Positions 23,313 to 34,275 are shown, counted from the first letter of the stretch. The stretch is 34,275 nt of DNA from Acidobacteriota bacterium (GCA_028876655.1 JAGWRA010000065.1:1-34275), one strand, 5' to 3'. A program made the numbers and translations. Notes: generated by a model not told the origin, from the letters alone.

Positions 23313-24407
23313 ATGCCCCGGATCCTCGTCCTCGGCGCGGGGCTGGTCGGACGGGCCATCGTCTACGACCTCAGCGCGGCAGGCGAGGTGACCGTCGTCG
23401 ACCGCTCGCCCGGGGCGCTGGCGTCGCTGCCGGCGCAGCGTCCGATCCGCACGGTGACGGCCGACGTCCTGGAGGGGGGCCTCCTCGCCGGCCTCGCGGA
23501 GTCGGCCGACCTCATCGTGTCCGCGGTGCCGGGGCATATCGGCTGCCGGACGCTCGAGACGGCCATCCGCACCCGCCGCCCCATCGTCGACATCTCGTTC
23601 TTCCCCGAGGACGCGCTCGCGCTCGACGGCCTGGCGCGCGAGCACGGCGTGACGGCGGTCGTCGACTGCGGGGTGGCGCCCGGGATGAGCCACATGCTGG
23701 CCGGCGCTGCCGCCCGCGAGATGACCATCGAACGCTACGAGTGTCTCGTGGGCGGGCTGCCGAAGGCGCGTACCTCGTTCGGGGAGTACAAGGCGCCGTT
23801 CTCGCCCCGCGACGTGATCGAGGAATACACCCGTCCGGCGCGCTACGTCTCGGGCGGTCAGGTGGTGACCGTCCCGGCCCTGTCGGACGTCGAGCCGGTG
23901 GCGTTCGCGCGCGTCGGCCGGCTCGAGGCGTTCAACACCGACGGCCTCCGCACGCTGATCCAGACCACGGCCATCCCGGAGATGCGGGAGAAGACCCTCC
24001 GCTATCCGGGGCATGCGGACCTCATGCGCCGCCTGCGCGACGAAGGGGCGTTCGCCCCGGGGCGGATCGACGCCACCTGTGCGCGGCTGTTCGACGAGTG
24101 GGCGCTCCGGCCCGGTGACGAAGAGTTCACCGTGATGCGCGTGACCATCCAGGGGCGGCGGGACGGGCGGCCGCGGTCCATCGTCTGGGACCTCTACGAC
24201 GAGACCGATCGGGCGACCGGGCTCTCGTCGATGGCGCGGACGACCGGCTTCACGGCGACCGCGGCGGTGCGCCTGATCCTGGACGGGCGGGTGGCCCGCC
24301 CCGGCATCTGGCCGCCCGAGCGCGTCGGCGGGGAACCGGGCTGCCTCGACGCCGTCCTCGACCACCTGCGCGCCCGCGGCGTCCGCTACCAGCGGCAGGA
24401 CGCCTGA
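23313..24407 (+). CDS. Saccharopine dehydrogenase-like NAD(P) oxidoreductase
   Basis: The 364-residue protein starts MPRILVLGAGLVGRAIVYDL, a Rossmann nucleotide-binding motif, followed by TVVDRSP and ADLIVSAVPGHIG, as in the saccharopine/carboxynorspermidine dehydrogenase family. The middle has VDCGVAPGMSHMLAGAAA and FNTDGLRTLIQT, and further on YPGHADLMRRLRDEG, also family features. The substrate cannot be told: lysine catabolism, polyamine synthesis or a product of the neighbouring radical SAM enzyme are all open. The ATG at 23313 follows the radical SAM stop by two bases. Confidence 0.8.
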   Translation: MPRILVLGAGLVGRAIVYDLSAAGEVTVVDRSPGALASLPAQRPIRTVTADVLEGGLLAGLAESADLIVSAVPGHIGCRTLETAIRTRRPIVDISFFPEDALALDGLAREHGVTAVVDCGVAPGMSHMLAGAAAREMTIERYECLVGGLPKARTSFGEYKAPFSPRDVIEEYTRPARYVSGGQVVTVPALSDVEPVAFARVGRLEAFNTDGLRTLIQTTAIPEMREKTLRYPGHADLMRRLRDEGAFAPGRIDATCARLFDEWALRPGDEEFTVMRVTIQGRRDGRPRSIVWDLYDETDRATGLSSMARTTGFTATAAVRLILDGRVARPGIWPPERVGGEPGCLDAVLDHLRARGVRYQRQDA

Positions 24408-24420
24408 TCGCCCGCCCGTA

Positions 24421-24461
24421 TTTACTTCAGCCGACAAATAGTTTATATAACAAATTATTTG
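24421..24461 (+). promoter_or_regulatory. AT-rich promoter with palindromic operator for the exporter operon
   Basis: TTTACT (24421-24426), a 17-base spacer and TATATA (24444-24449) make a good sigma-70 promoter. Inside it, CAAATA (24435-24440) and TATTTG (24456-24461) are inverted repeats around a TTATATAA core. This is the most AT-rich spot in the window. The fourth gene of the operon is a MarR regulator, so this is its likely binding site, repressing when bound. The regulator-site link is inferred. Confidence 0.6.
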
Positions 24462-24495
24462 GCTGGCTCACGGCCGGCCCGGAGGACGGAGACTC

Positions 24496-25557
24496 ATGAA
24501 GCGGAGGCGGATCCTGCTCGTCGTGCTGCTCCTCGCCGCCATCGGCGGGAGCGCCTATTACCTCCTCTCCGGTCCGCCACGGACGCTGCGGCTCACGGGC
24601 ATCGTGGACGGCAACGAGGTGGTCGTCTCGGCGAAGATCACCGGGCGCATCGAGCGGATGAAGGTGCGCGACGGCGACCGCGTGACGGCCGGCGAGGTCG
24701 TGGCCGTGCTGGATCACCGGGAACAGGCCGCCGCGGTCGACGCCGCCAGCGCCGCGGCCGCGCAGGCGCAGCAGGTGGCCCTCCAGGCGGCCGATCAGGT
24801 GGCGCTCACCCGGGCGTCGATTGCCGCGCGCATCGCGCAGGCGCAGGCGCAGGTGCAGCAGGCAGCGGCCCAGGAGGCGCAGGCGCGGGCCACGCTCGAC
24901 CAGGCGGAGTCGAACTACAAGCGGACGCTGCCGCTCTATGCGGAGGGGCTGGTGACGGCGCAGGATCGCGACAACGCCAAGGCGTCGCGCGACGGCGCCG
25001 AAGCCGGCGTGCAGGTGGCGGTCCGGGCGCTGGCGGCCGCCCGGGCTGCGCTGGCCGACGCCCGGGCCCAGCAGCGCCAGATTGCCGTCCAGGAGCGGCA
25101 GGTGGAGGCCTACCGGGCCGCCGCCGCGCAGGCGCAGGCGGCGCATCAGGAGCAGGTTGCCATGCTCGACCAGTCGGAGATCGTCGCCCCGATCAGCGGC
25201 GTGGTCACGCTCCGGGCCGCGCGCGAGGGAGAGGTCGTCAAGCCGGGCGATCCGATCATCACGATCTTCGAGCTGAGCGACACCTGGGTGCAGGCCGACG
25301 TGGAGGAGACCTACGCCGACCTGGTGCGGCTGGGCGAGACGGTTACCGTCCAGCTGCCGTCGGGGGCCGAGGTGCAGGGGCCGATCATCTACAAGGCGGT
25401 CGAGGCGGGCTTCGCCACGCAGCGCGACGTCAGCCGCACGAAGCGCGACATCAAGACGGTGGCGATCCGCGTCCGCGTCGACAACGCCGACGAACGGCTG
25501 GCGCGCGGCATGACGGCGTGGGTCGTCCTGCCGCTGCGGCCGAAGGGGAAGGCATGA
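24496..25557 (+). CDS. HlyD-family membrane fusion protein
   Basis: This periplasmic adaptor links an inner-membrane exporter to the outer membrane. The 353-residue protein has one N-terminal membrane helix (about 5-24), a first half-lipoyl segment (GRIERMKVRDGDRVTAGEVVA), and a long Ala/Gln-rich coiled-coil hairpin (about 75-225). The second half-lipoyl region follows (IVAPISGVVTLRAAREGEVV), then a beta-barrel (WVQADVEETYADLVRLGE). GGAGG lies upstream, and the stop overlaps the ATPase start (ATGA). No outer-membrane factor gene is adjacent. Confidence 0.9.
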   Translation: MKRRRILLVVLLLAAIGGSAYYLLSGPPRTLRLTGIVDGNEVVVSAKITGRIERMKVRDGDRVTAGEVVAVLDHREQAAAVDAASAAAAQAQQVALQAADQVALTRASIAARIAQAQAQVQQAAAQEAQARATLDQAESNYKRTLPLYAEGLVTAQDRDNAKASRDGAEAGVQVAVRALAAARAALADARAQQRQIAVQERQVEAYRAAAAQAQAAHQEQVAMLDQSEIVAPISGVVTLRAAREGEVVKPGDPIITIFELSDTWVQADVEETYADLVRLGETVTVQLPSGAEVQGPIIYKAVEAGFATQRDVSRTKRDIKTVAIRVRVDNADERLARGMTAWVVLPLRPKGKA

Positions 25558-26600
25558 AGAGCGCGCCGCACGCGGCGGCGGCGCCGGCCGGCTCCGGCGC
25601 GGCCGGCACGGGCAGCCTCATCGTCGAGGTCGAGCAGATCTCCAAGCGCTTCGGCAGCCTGCAGGCGGTCGATCGGGTCTCGTTCGCCGTGAAGCGGGGG
25701 GAGATCTTCGGCCTGCTCGGGCCGAACGGGGCGGGGAAGTCGACGCTCATCCGGATGCTGACGACGCTCGTCCCGCCGACGGGCGGGACGGCGCGCGTCG
25801 ACGGTCACGACGTCGTGCGCGAGCAGGAGGCGGTCCGGATGGCCATCGGGGTCATTCCGCAGGCGATGACGAGCGATCCCGACCTCACCTGCGAGGAGAA
25901 CCTCACCGTCCACGCCCGCCTCTACGGCATGCGGCCGGCGAGCCGGCGTCTCGAGGTCGCGGCCTCGCTGCTCGAAGCCGTGGATCTGCTGGACCGCCGG
26001 ACGGCGCTCGCCAAGACGCTGTCGGGCGGCATGCGGCGGCGGCTCGAGATCGCCCGCGGGCTCGTGCACAACCCGCAGATCCTCTTCCTCGACGAGCCGA
26101 CCACCGGCCTCGACCCGGTGTCGCGCATGTCGGTCTGGACGCTCATCTCGAAGCTGCGCGAGACGCAGGGGCTCACGCTCTTCCTGACGACCCACTACAT
26201 GGACGAGGCCGACAAGCTGTGCGATCGGCTCGCCATCGTCGATCGCGGGCGGATCGTCGTGCTCGACACGCCGGCCGCCCTCAAGGCGTCGGTGCCGGGC
26301 GCGGCCGTCATCGAGGCCCGGATCGATCCCGACTGGCCGGAAGCCGCGGCCGAGTTCGGGCGGCTCGACGGCGTCCGCACGGTCACCGCGCAGGGCGAGG
26401 CGCTGTACCGGATCGTGACCGACCGAGGGCCGCAGGCGGCCGTCGGCCTGGTCGAGTTCGCGCGCGCCCGCCACGTGGCGCTGCAGAGCCTGTCGGTGCA
26501 GAGCACCAGCCTGGACGACGTGTTCGTCCACTTCACCGGCCGGGGGCTGGCGGAAGCCGAGGCGAGCGCCCCGGCCGCGCCGGCGCGGCCCGGCCACTGA
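25554..26600 (+). CDS. ABC transporter ATP-binding protein (DrrA-like)
   Basis: The 348-residue ATPase has an Ala-rich N-terminal tail (1-20), Walker A GPNGAGKS (56-63), signature LSGGM (about 155), Walker B ILFLDEPTTGLDP (about 178-190), and the H-loop TTHYMDEAD. A C-terminal extension after about residue 240 ends LSVQSTSLDDVFVHFTGRGL, as in DrrA-type drug and ABC-2 exporters. It is translationally coupled to the HlyD gene (ATGA) and powers the permease that follows. Confidence 0.93.
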   Translation: MKSAPHAAAAPAGSGAAGTGSLIVEVEQISKRFGSLQAVDRVSFAVKRGEIFGLLGPNGAGKSTLIRMLTTLVPPTGGTARVDGHDVVREQEAVRMAIGVIPQAMTSDPDLTCEENLTVHARLYGMRPASRRLEVAASLLEAVDLLDRRTALAKTLSGGMRRRLEIARGLVHNPQILFLDEPTTGLDPVSRMSVWTLISKLRETQGLTLFLTTHYMDEADKLCDRLAIVDRGRIVVLDTPAALKASVPGAAVIEARIDPDWPEAAAEFGRLDGVRTVTAQGEALYRIVTDRGPQAAVGLVEFARARHVALQSLSVQSTSLDDVFVHFTGRGLAEAEASAPAAPARPGH

Positions 26601-26619
26601 CGGCAGGAACGGAGATGTC

Positions 26620-27732
26620 ATGACCCGCGCACTGGCCATCGTCGAGCGCGACCTGCGGAAGTTCTTCCGCAGCCCGATGCTGCTGTTCGCCTCGCTGTTC
26701 CTGCCCCTGGTGCAGCTCGTCATCCTCGGGAACGCCTTCGGCGGGAACATCAAGAACGTCCAGATCGGCGTCGTCAACGAGGACCGCGGTCCCGAGGCGG
26801 TCGGCGTGCTGGAGAAGCTGAACGCCGTGGAGGCCAACGCCCGCACGTTCGTGGTCGATCGCTACGCCGACCGGGCCACCGCGCTGCACGACCTGCGCGA
26901 GGGCGCGATCGGGGCCGTCGTGATCATCCCCGAGCACTACTCGCGCGACCTGCTGTCGCACCACGACCCGAAGCTGGCGGTTGTCACCGACAACAGCGAT
27001 CAGTTCGTCAGCAACAGCGTGACGGCCACGATGAGCGCTCTCGTCAGCGCCATCAACATGCCCGACGTGGCCCCACGCGATCCGACGGCGCTCAATCTCG
27101 ACGTCGTCGAGCTGTACCCGTACATCAACTACATGAAGTACCTGCTGCCGGGCTCGATCACGCTGTCCATCTTCGTGACGGCGATGATCGGCGGCGGGAT
27201 CATCTACCTCGACGACAAGTCGCGCGGCGTGCACGAGGGCTACCTGGTGACGCCGATCACCAAGTTCGAGCTGATCCTCGGCTTCAATCTCGCCGGTGTC
27301 ACCAAGGGGATCCTCTCGGGCCTCGTCGTCCTGATTCTCGGTGCGCTGCTCGCCGGCATCCCTGGCCTGTTCGAGCCGCTGCGGCTGTTCAACCTGCTGC
27401 TGCTCACCGTGGTGACGGCGACGGCGCTGATCGCGATGATGTTCTTCATCGTGGCCCGCATGAACGATCCGCTGACGCCCAGGGCGATCTTCGGCGTGCT
27501 CAACACGCTGCTGTTCTTCCCGAGCGGGGCGGTCTACCCGATCGCGGCCTTTCCGCCGTGGATGCGCGTCATCGCCCGGGTCGACCCGTTCTCGTTCGCC
27601 GTGCACGGCTACCGCAGCCTGCTGCTGACGCAGGCCGGCCTGGCGGGCGTCTACAGCGACATCCTGATCCTGATCGGGATCTCGATCACCATGCTGCTCG
27701 GCGCCACGCTGCTGTTCAGGAGGACGTTCTGA
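26620..27732 (+). CDS. ABC-2 type transporter permease
   Basis: The 370-residue membrane protein has one N-terminal helix (MLLFASLFLPLVQLVILG), a large extracytoplasmic domain (about 45-165, GVVNEDRGPE to YINYMKYLLPG), and five C-terminal helices. These include the ABC-2 signature region GYLVTPITKFELILGFNLAG and FFPSGAVYPIAAFPPWM. It forms the channel of the tripartite exporter with the HlyD protein and ATPase. Its TGA overlaps the MarR start (TGATG). Confidence 0.9.
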   Translation: MTRALAIVERDLRKFFRSPMLLFASLFLPLVQLVILGNAFGGNIKNVQIGVVNEDRGPEAVGVLEKLNAVEANARTFVVDRYADRATALHDLREGAIGAVVIIPEHYSRDLLSHHDPKLAVVTDNSDQFVSNSVTATMSALVSAINMPDVAPRDPTALNLDVVELYPYINYMKYLLPGSITLSIFVTAMIGGGIIYLDDKSRGVHEGYLVTPITKFELILGFNLAGVTKGILSGLVVLILGALLAGIPGLFEPLRLFNLLLLTVVTATALIAMMFFIVARMNDPLTPRAIFGVLNTLLFFPSGAVYPIAAFPPWMRVIARVDPFSFAVHGYRSLLLTQAGLAGVYSDILILIGISITMLLGATLLFRRTF

Positions 27733-28292
27733 TGGGGGAGGGAACGGCCAGGGGGCCGCGGCTGACCACGCGGACGCGGACGAACCGGACCGGCCGGGGC
27801 CGGGGACGGGCGGGAACGCCGCGCCGGCTCTCGATCGAAGCCGCCATCTTCGACGGCCTGCCGCCGATGTTGTCCGACCGCCCGGGCTACCTGTTGTGGC
27901 GGATTGCCGTCCGCTCGCGGGAGCTGCTCGACCGCGCGCTGGAGCCGCTCGGCATCCGGGCGAAGACCTTCGGCCTGCTCGCGTTCCTCGCGCACGTGGG
28001 GCCGATTTCGCAGCAGGCGCTGGGCCAGTACGCCGGCGTGGACGCCAGCACCATGGTGGCGCTCATCGACGGCCTGGAGGCGCTCGGCGTGGCCGAGCGG
28101 AAGCGCGACCCGCGCGATCGGCGCGCCTACCTCCTCCACCTCACGAAGGCCGGCGAGCGCCTGCTCGAGAAGGCGGGGCGGCTCACCGGCGACCTCGAGG
28201 ACGACCTGCTGGCGCCCCTCAAGCCGGCCGACCAGCAGCGGCTGGTGAAGCTGCTGAAGGCGCTGGCCGCCGCAGGCCCCCCGCGCCGGTGA
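27732..28292 (+). CDS. MarR-family transcriptional regulator
   Basis: The 186-residue protein has a basic, low-complexity N-terminus (about 1-35, rich in Arg, Thr, Gly) before a MarR winged-helix domain. YLLWRIAVRSRELLDRALEP is the dimerisation helix, then ISQQALGQYAGVDASTMVALIDGLEALGVAERKR (in parts) forms the recognition helix region, and DPRDRRAYLLHLTKAGERLL is the wing. It probably controls its own operon through the palindrome at 24435-24461. The true start may be internal, since the basic tail is unusual. Confidence 0.88.
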   Translation: MGEGTARGPRLTTRTRTNRTGRGRGRAGTPRRLSIEAAIFDGLPPMLSDRPGYLLWRIAVRSRELLDRALEPLGIRAKTFGLLAFLAHVGPISQQALGQYAGVDASTMVALIDGLEALGVAERKRDPRDRRAYLLHLTKAGERLLEKAGRLTGDLEDDLLAPLKPADQQRLVKLLKALAAAGPPRR

Positions 28293-28299
28293 TCCCATC

Positions 28300-29376
<1,077 letters not shown>

Positions 29377-29491
29377 TCAGGATCGGCCGTTGAATCCCTC
29401 AGCGACGGCGCCGGCCCGCGCACGGCCGGACGCCAATCCCGGGCCCGTCCGCCCGCCGGATCCGCCACCCGCACCCGGAGTCAGAGAGACC

Positions 29492-32019
<2,528 letters not shown>

Positions 32020-32020
<1 letters not shown>

Positions 32021-32604
32021 TGAGGACGCGGCGCGGACAGGGATCGATCGGGCGGCGGGCGGCTGCGGCGCGGCGGTGGCTGGGCGCGCTCGCGGTGGTC
32101 GTCGCGGCAGCCAGCCTGACCGGCTGCGGCTACTCGCTGGCGGGACGAGGCACGTTCCTGCCGTCGTACATCAAGACCGTCGGCATCCCGACGTTCACCA
32201 ACCACACGAGCATCTTCGACGTCGAGCAGATCCTGACGGCGAAGGTCCGCTCGGAGTTCATCGGCCGGGGGAACTACACGGTGACGCCGACGACCACGGG
32301 CGTCGACGCCATCCTCACCGGCACCGTGAACTCGATCACCCTGACGCCCGCCAGCTTCACGAACCAGCAGCAGGCCTCACGGTACGTGATGACCGTGGTG
32401 GCCAGCATCCAGTTCCTGGACACGCATACGAACAAGGTGCTCTGGCAGAATCCGTCGATGACGTTCCAGGAGGATTACGAGGCCTCGAGCGGCACGAGCG
32501 CGCTCGACCCGGCGGCGTTCTTCAGCCAGCAGACCCAGGCGCTCGACCGGCTGGCCACCGACTTCGCCCAGAGCGTGGTCAGCGCGATTCTCGAAGCCTT
32601 CTGA
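32020..32604 (+). CDS. lptE: LPS-assembly lipoprotein LptE-like
   Basis: LptE plugs the LptD barrel that inserts lipopolysaccharide into the outer membrane. The 194-residue protein has a basic N-terminus, a hydrophobic signal (about 20-33) and a lipobox LTGC with Cys36 as the lipidated residue, then GYSLAGRGTFLPSYIKTVGI. This matches the family start CGY.L.G.....P..I..i.I. The position between leuS and holA is the standard lptE place. The ATG overlaps the leuS stop (TGATG). It implies a Gram-negative envelope with an LPS-like layer. Confidence 0.85.
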
Positions 32605-32625
32605 GGCGGCGCCTCCGGCGCCGTC
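32605..32625 (+). other. Stem-loop between lptE and holA
   Basis: GGCGGCGCC (32605-32613) and GGCGCCGTC (32617-32625) pair over nine positions with one G-T wobble around TCC, directly after the lptE stop. There is no T tract, and holA starts 13 bases later. It could be an mRNA processing or attenuation structure. Confidence 0.35.
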
Positions 32626-32637
32626 TCGTCACTGCAC

Positions 32638-33594
32638 ATGGCGGAGCTTTCACCATCGGCCTTCCGGCAGCAGATCGCCCGCGGCACGCCGCAGCCCCTG
32701 TACCTCATCGCCGGCGACGACGAGGTGGAGAAGGGACAGCTGGCGGCGGCGCTGGCCGGGCTCGTCGACGAGGGGCTCCGGGCGTTCAACGTCGAGCGGC
32801 TGCACGCCGGCGAGACGAGCGTGGGAGCGCTGCTCGATGCCGCGCGGACCCTCCCGTTGATGGCCGACCGTCGCGTCATCGTCGTGCTGGAGGCCGAGCG
32901 TCTGCTCGTGCCGAAGCGCGAGGGCGAGGCGGCCGAGCGCGATGCCGGGGCCCTGCAGGCGCTCTTCGAGGAGCCGCCCGCGCACGCGGTCCTCGCCTTT
33001 GTCGCCGGCCAGCTCGACGAGCGGCGGAAGAGTGTGAAGGCCCTGTTGAAACATGGCGTGGTGGTCCGCTGCGGTGGGCTGGAGACGCCGGCCGACGCCA
33101 GGCGCTGGCTCGAGGCGCAGGCCGAGGCCGCCGGCGTCCGGATGGAACCGGCCGCCGTGAACCTGCTCGCCGATCAGATCGGCCCGAACGTCGCCCGCCT
33201 GCGCGGCGAACTGGAGCGGCTGCTGCTGTTCGCCGACGGCGGCCGGACGGTCACGGCCGACGACGTGCGGGAGACGGTGGGGGCGCCCAGCCTGCAGGAC
33301 GAGTGGGCTCTGGCACGCGCGATCGAGCACGGCAATGCCGCCGCGGCGTTGCGCGAGCTGGCGCTGATGCTCGAGGAAGGCCGGGTCGCACCGATGATCC
33401 TCGGTCAGCTCGGCTGGGTGGCGCGGACCAGGCTGCCGCCCGCGAGAGTGCGTCAGGCGGTCGAGGCGCTGTTCCGGACGGACCTCGACCTCAAGCGCTC
33501 CGCAGGCGACACGCGCGTCCTGCTGGAGCGGCTGGTGGTCGAGTTGTGCGGGTCGGGAAGAACGGGAACGGCGAGCGTCAGGCGCTCGCCCTGA
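32638..33594 (+). CDS. holA: DNA polymerase III, delta subunit
   Basis: HolA is the clamp-loader subunit that opens the beta clamp. The 318-residue protein starts MAELSPSAFRQQIARGTPQP, then LYLIAGDDEVEKGQLAAALA (the family's LY.l.G.e..l), VIVVLEAERLL, and the C-terminal collar region LARAIEHGNAAAALREL and LGWVARTR. Its stop overlaps the 3' end of convergent rpsT by 17 bases. Confidence 0.88.
   Translation: MAELSPSAFRQQIARGTPQPLYLIAGDDEVEKGQLAAALAGLVDEGLRAFNVERLHAGETSVGALLDAARTLPLMADRRVIVVLEAERLLVPKREGEAAERDAGALQALFEEPPAHAVLAFVAGQLDERRKSVKALLKHGVVVRCGGLETPADARRWLEAQAEAAGVRMEPAAVNLLADQIGPNVARLRGELERLLLFADGGRTVTADDVRETVGAPSLQDEWALARAIEHGNAAAALRELALMLEEGRVAPMILGQLGWVARTRLPPARVRQAVEALFRTDLDLKRSAGDTRVLLERLVVELCGSGRTGTASVRRSP
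33570..33590. terminator. Hairpin in the holA/rpsT convergent overlap
   Basis: GGCGAGCG (33570-33577) and CGCTCGCC (33583-33590) are perfect complements around TCAGG. The hairpin spans the stop of rpsT and the last codons of holA, so it could end transcription from both sides. There is no T tract on either strand. Confidence 0.4.
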
Positions 33595-33841
33595 GGCGCT
33601 TGGCGATCCGCGACTTGTACCGGCCGGCGGTGTTGCGGTGGATGATGCCCTTGGTCGCCATCTTGTCGATGAGCGACACCGTCTGATTCAGCATCTCCTT
33701 GGCGCCGTCGACGTCGTTCTTGTCGAGGGCGGCCCGGATGGCCTTGAGCCCGGTCCGCAGCCGGCTGCGGAGCTGCCGGTTGTGCTCGCGGCGCTTGATG
33801 CTCTGGCGGTACGCCTTCATCGCGGAAGCGTGTGAAGCCAC
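33578..33841 (-). CDS. rpsT: 30S ribosomal protein S20
   Basis: The 87-residue basic helical protein begins (M)ASHASAMKAYRQSIKRREHN and ends IIHRNTAGRYKSRIAKRLRA, typical of S20. The start is GTG (33841-33839), ten bases after GAGGAG. An internal ATG would lose the conserved first residues. S20 genes with a non-ATG start are known in E. coli (TTG), where it takes part in autoregulation; the GTG here may work in a similar way. The leader is about 65 bases. Confidence 0.92.
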   Translation of the reverse strand: MASHASAMKAYRQSIKRREHNRQLRSRLRTGLKAIRAALDKNDVDGAKEMLNQTVSLIDKMATKGIIHRNTAGRYKSRIAKRLRASA

Positions 33842-33911
33842 GTTCTGAACTCTCCTCGTGAAACGGCAGCCGGCCGCCCCGCTCGGGCGCCGGCGCACTC
33901 GCGAAACCCCG

Positions 33912-33920
33912 ATTTTAGCA
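33912..33920 (-). promoter_or_regulatory. Extended -10 promoter of rpsT
   Basis: Read on the minus strand, TGCTAAAAT gives an extended -10 (TGC plus TAAAAT at 33917-33912). Transcription would start near 33905, about 64 bases before the GTG. Confidence 0.5.
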
Positions 33921-33934
33921 CAGGTTGGCCGATT

Positions 33935-33961
33935 CGCCGCCGGGCAGGCGGCCCGGCGGCG
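33935..33961. repeat. Perfect 11-bp inverted repeat in a divergent promoter region
   Basis: CGCCGCCGGGC (33935-33945) and GCCCGGCGGCG (33951-33961) are exact complements around AGGCG. The palindrome lies at the -35 side of the rpsT promoter, in the 181-base gap between rpsT and the histone-like gene. It could be an operator or an insulating hairpin. Confidence 0.45.
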
Positions 33962-34009
33962 AGCGGCCCCCAGGACCGCCTCCGGCTGGATTGCCCCCCG
34001 GAGCCGTGC

Positions 34010-34023
34010 CATACTCCGCCCCA
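34010..34023 (+). promoter_or_regulatory. -10 box with leaderless start for the histone-like gene
   Basis: CATACT (34010-34015) precedes the ATG at 34023 by seven bases, so transcription would start at or next to the start codon. There is no Shine-Dalgarno sequence and only a weak -35 (TGGATT at 33987-33992). Confidence 0.35.
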
Positions 34024-34275
34024 TGACCAATCCCATCGATCCGCTCGATCTCGGGGACACCGGGCCGCTCGACATGGTGATCGACCAGCTGGGGGGCGGG
34101 GCGCCGCCCGAGCCGAGGCCGATGCCCGAGCCGCCGGCGAAGCGACGGCCCGCGAAGCGGGCCCGGAAGGCCGCCCGGCCCGCGAAGCGGGCGGCCGGCG
34201 GAGCCCGGAAGGCCCGGAAGGGAGCGCGCAAAGCGGCTCGCAAGCCGGCCGCGCGGAAGGCCGCGGGGCGCAAGC
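34023..34275 (+). CDS. Lys/Ala/Arg-rich histone H1-like protein (partial)
   Basis: The frame starts MTNPIDPLDLGDTGPLDM and runs off the window after 84 codons. The first 30 or so residues are acidic to neutral and Pro-rich (GGGAPPEPRPMPEPP). From about residue 38 it becomes a basic tail of AK-R and KAA-type repeats (AKRRPAKRARKAARPAKR). Such tails resemble the C-terminus of histone H1 and bacterial H1-like DNA-binding proteins. DNA binding is inferred from composition only. The repeat-coding DNA contains two CCCGCGAAGCGGG hairpins (34149-34161 and 34179-34191). Confidence 0.65.
   Translation, partial: MTNPIDPLDLGDTGPLDMVIDQLGGGAPPEPRPMPEPPAKRRPAKRARKAARPAKRAAGGARKARKGARKAARKPAARKAAGRK

Noticed and set aside
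24459-25553. N-terminal extension of the ABC ATPase frame upstream of 25554
   Set aside because: It is out of phase with the intact HlyD gene. The ATPase start is the ATGA overlap at 25554.
29377-29491. T-box or attenuator leader for leuS
   Set aside because: The leader is about 108 bases and has no T-box consensus, specifier loop or terminator.

Overview
The window is a gene-dense, very GC-rich stretch (roughly 70% by eye) of a Gram-negative bacterial chromosome. Almost every gene is a housekeeping gene. I saw no phage, insertion sequence, tRNA, rRNA or CRISPR. Three traits together suggest an acidobacterium, perhaps Vicinamibacteria: the gene orders (miaA-hfq, DUF177-rpmF-plsX-fab, leuS-lptE-holA-rpsT), the futalosine route to menaquinone, and the ETF/ETF-quinone oxidoreductase set. 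That placement is inference.

Layout. 1-133 is the end of a DUF2784 membrane protein, converging on a minus-strand cyclopropane fatty acid synthase (204-1601). 1780-7426 is a menaquinone block: a cysteine-free MqnE-like protein, MqnC, an aminofutalosine deaminase-type amidohydrolase, a UbiA prenyltransferase, UbiX and the final methyltransferase. 7610-12155 holds a TonB-like protein, a possible 27-residue membrane peptide, miaA, hfq, deoB and dgt. 12238-17425 is the lipid block: DUF177, rpmF, plsX, fabD, fabG, acpP, fabF. 17678-21917 encodes EtfB, EtfA, ETF-quinone oxidoreductase and a DUF374 acyltransferase. 22021-24407 is an unrecognised pair, a radical SAM protein and a saccharopine-dehydrogenase-like protein. 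24496-29376 is an HlyD/ABC exporter with a MarR regulator and an HDAC-family deacylase. 29492-33594 is leuS, lptE and holA, converging on rpsT (minus strand). The window ends inside a Lys/Ala/Arg-rich, histone H1-like gene.

How the genes connect. The ETF system passes electrons from acyl-CoA oxidation to quinone, and the menaquinone block makes that quinone. The fab/plsX block makes acyl chains for phospholipids, which the cyclopropane synthase can modify. Many genes are translationally coupled (ATGA, TGATG, GTGA and TTGA junctions), and GTG or TTG starts are common.

Most interesting. (1) A hairpin with a constant loop and covarying arms lies 9-10 nt before an ATG in the leaders of plsX, etfB and the ETF-quinone oxidoreductase gene, all lipid or electron-transfer genes. 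Upstream of plsX it belongs to an array with an exact 81-bp period. This is a candidate undescribed cis-regulatory RNA or leader repeat. (2) The MqnE-like protein has lost the whole Fe-S cluster region. (3) The radical SAM protein has an unusual CX8CX2C spacing and is paired with a dehydrogenase. (4) Heptamer tandem repeats in inverted pairs lie at gene ends.
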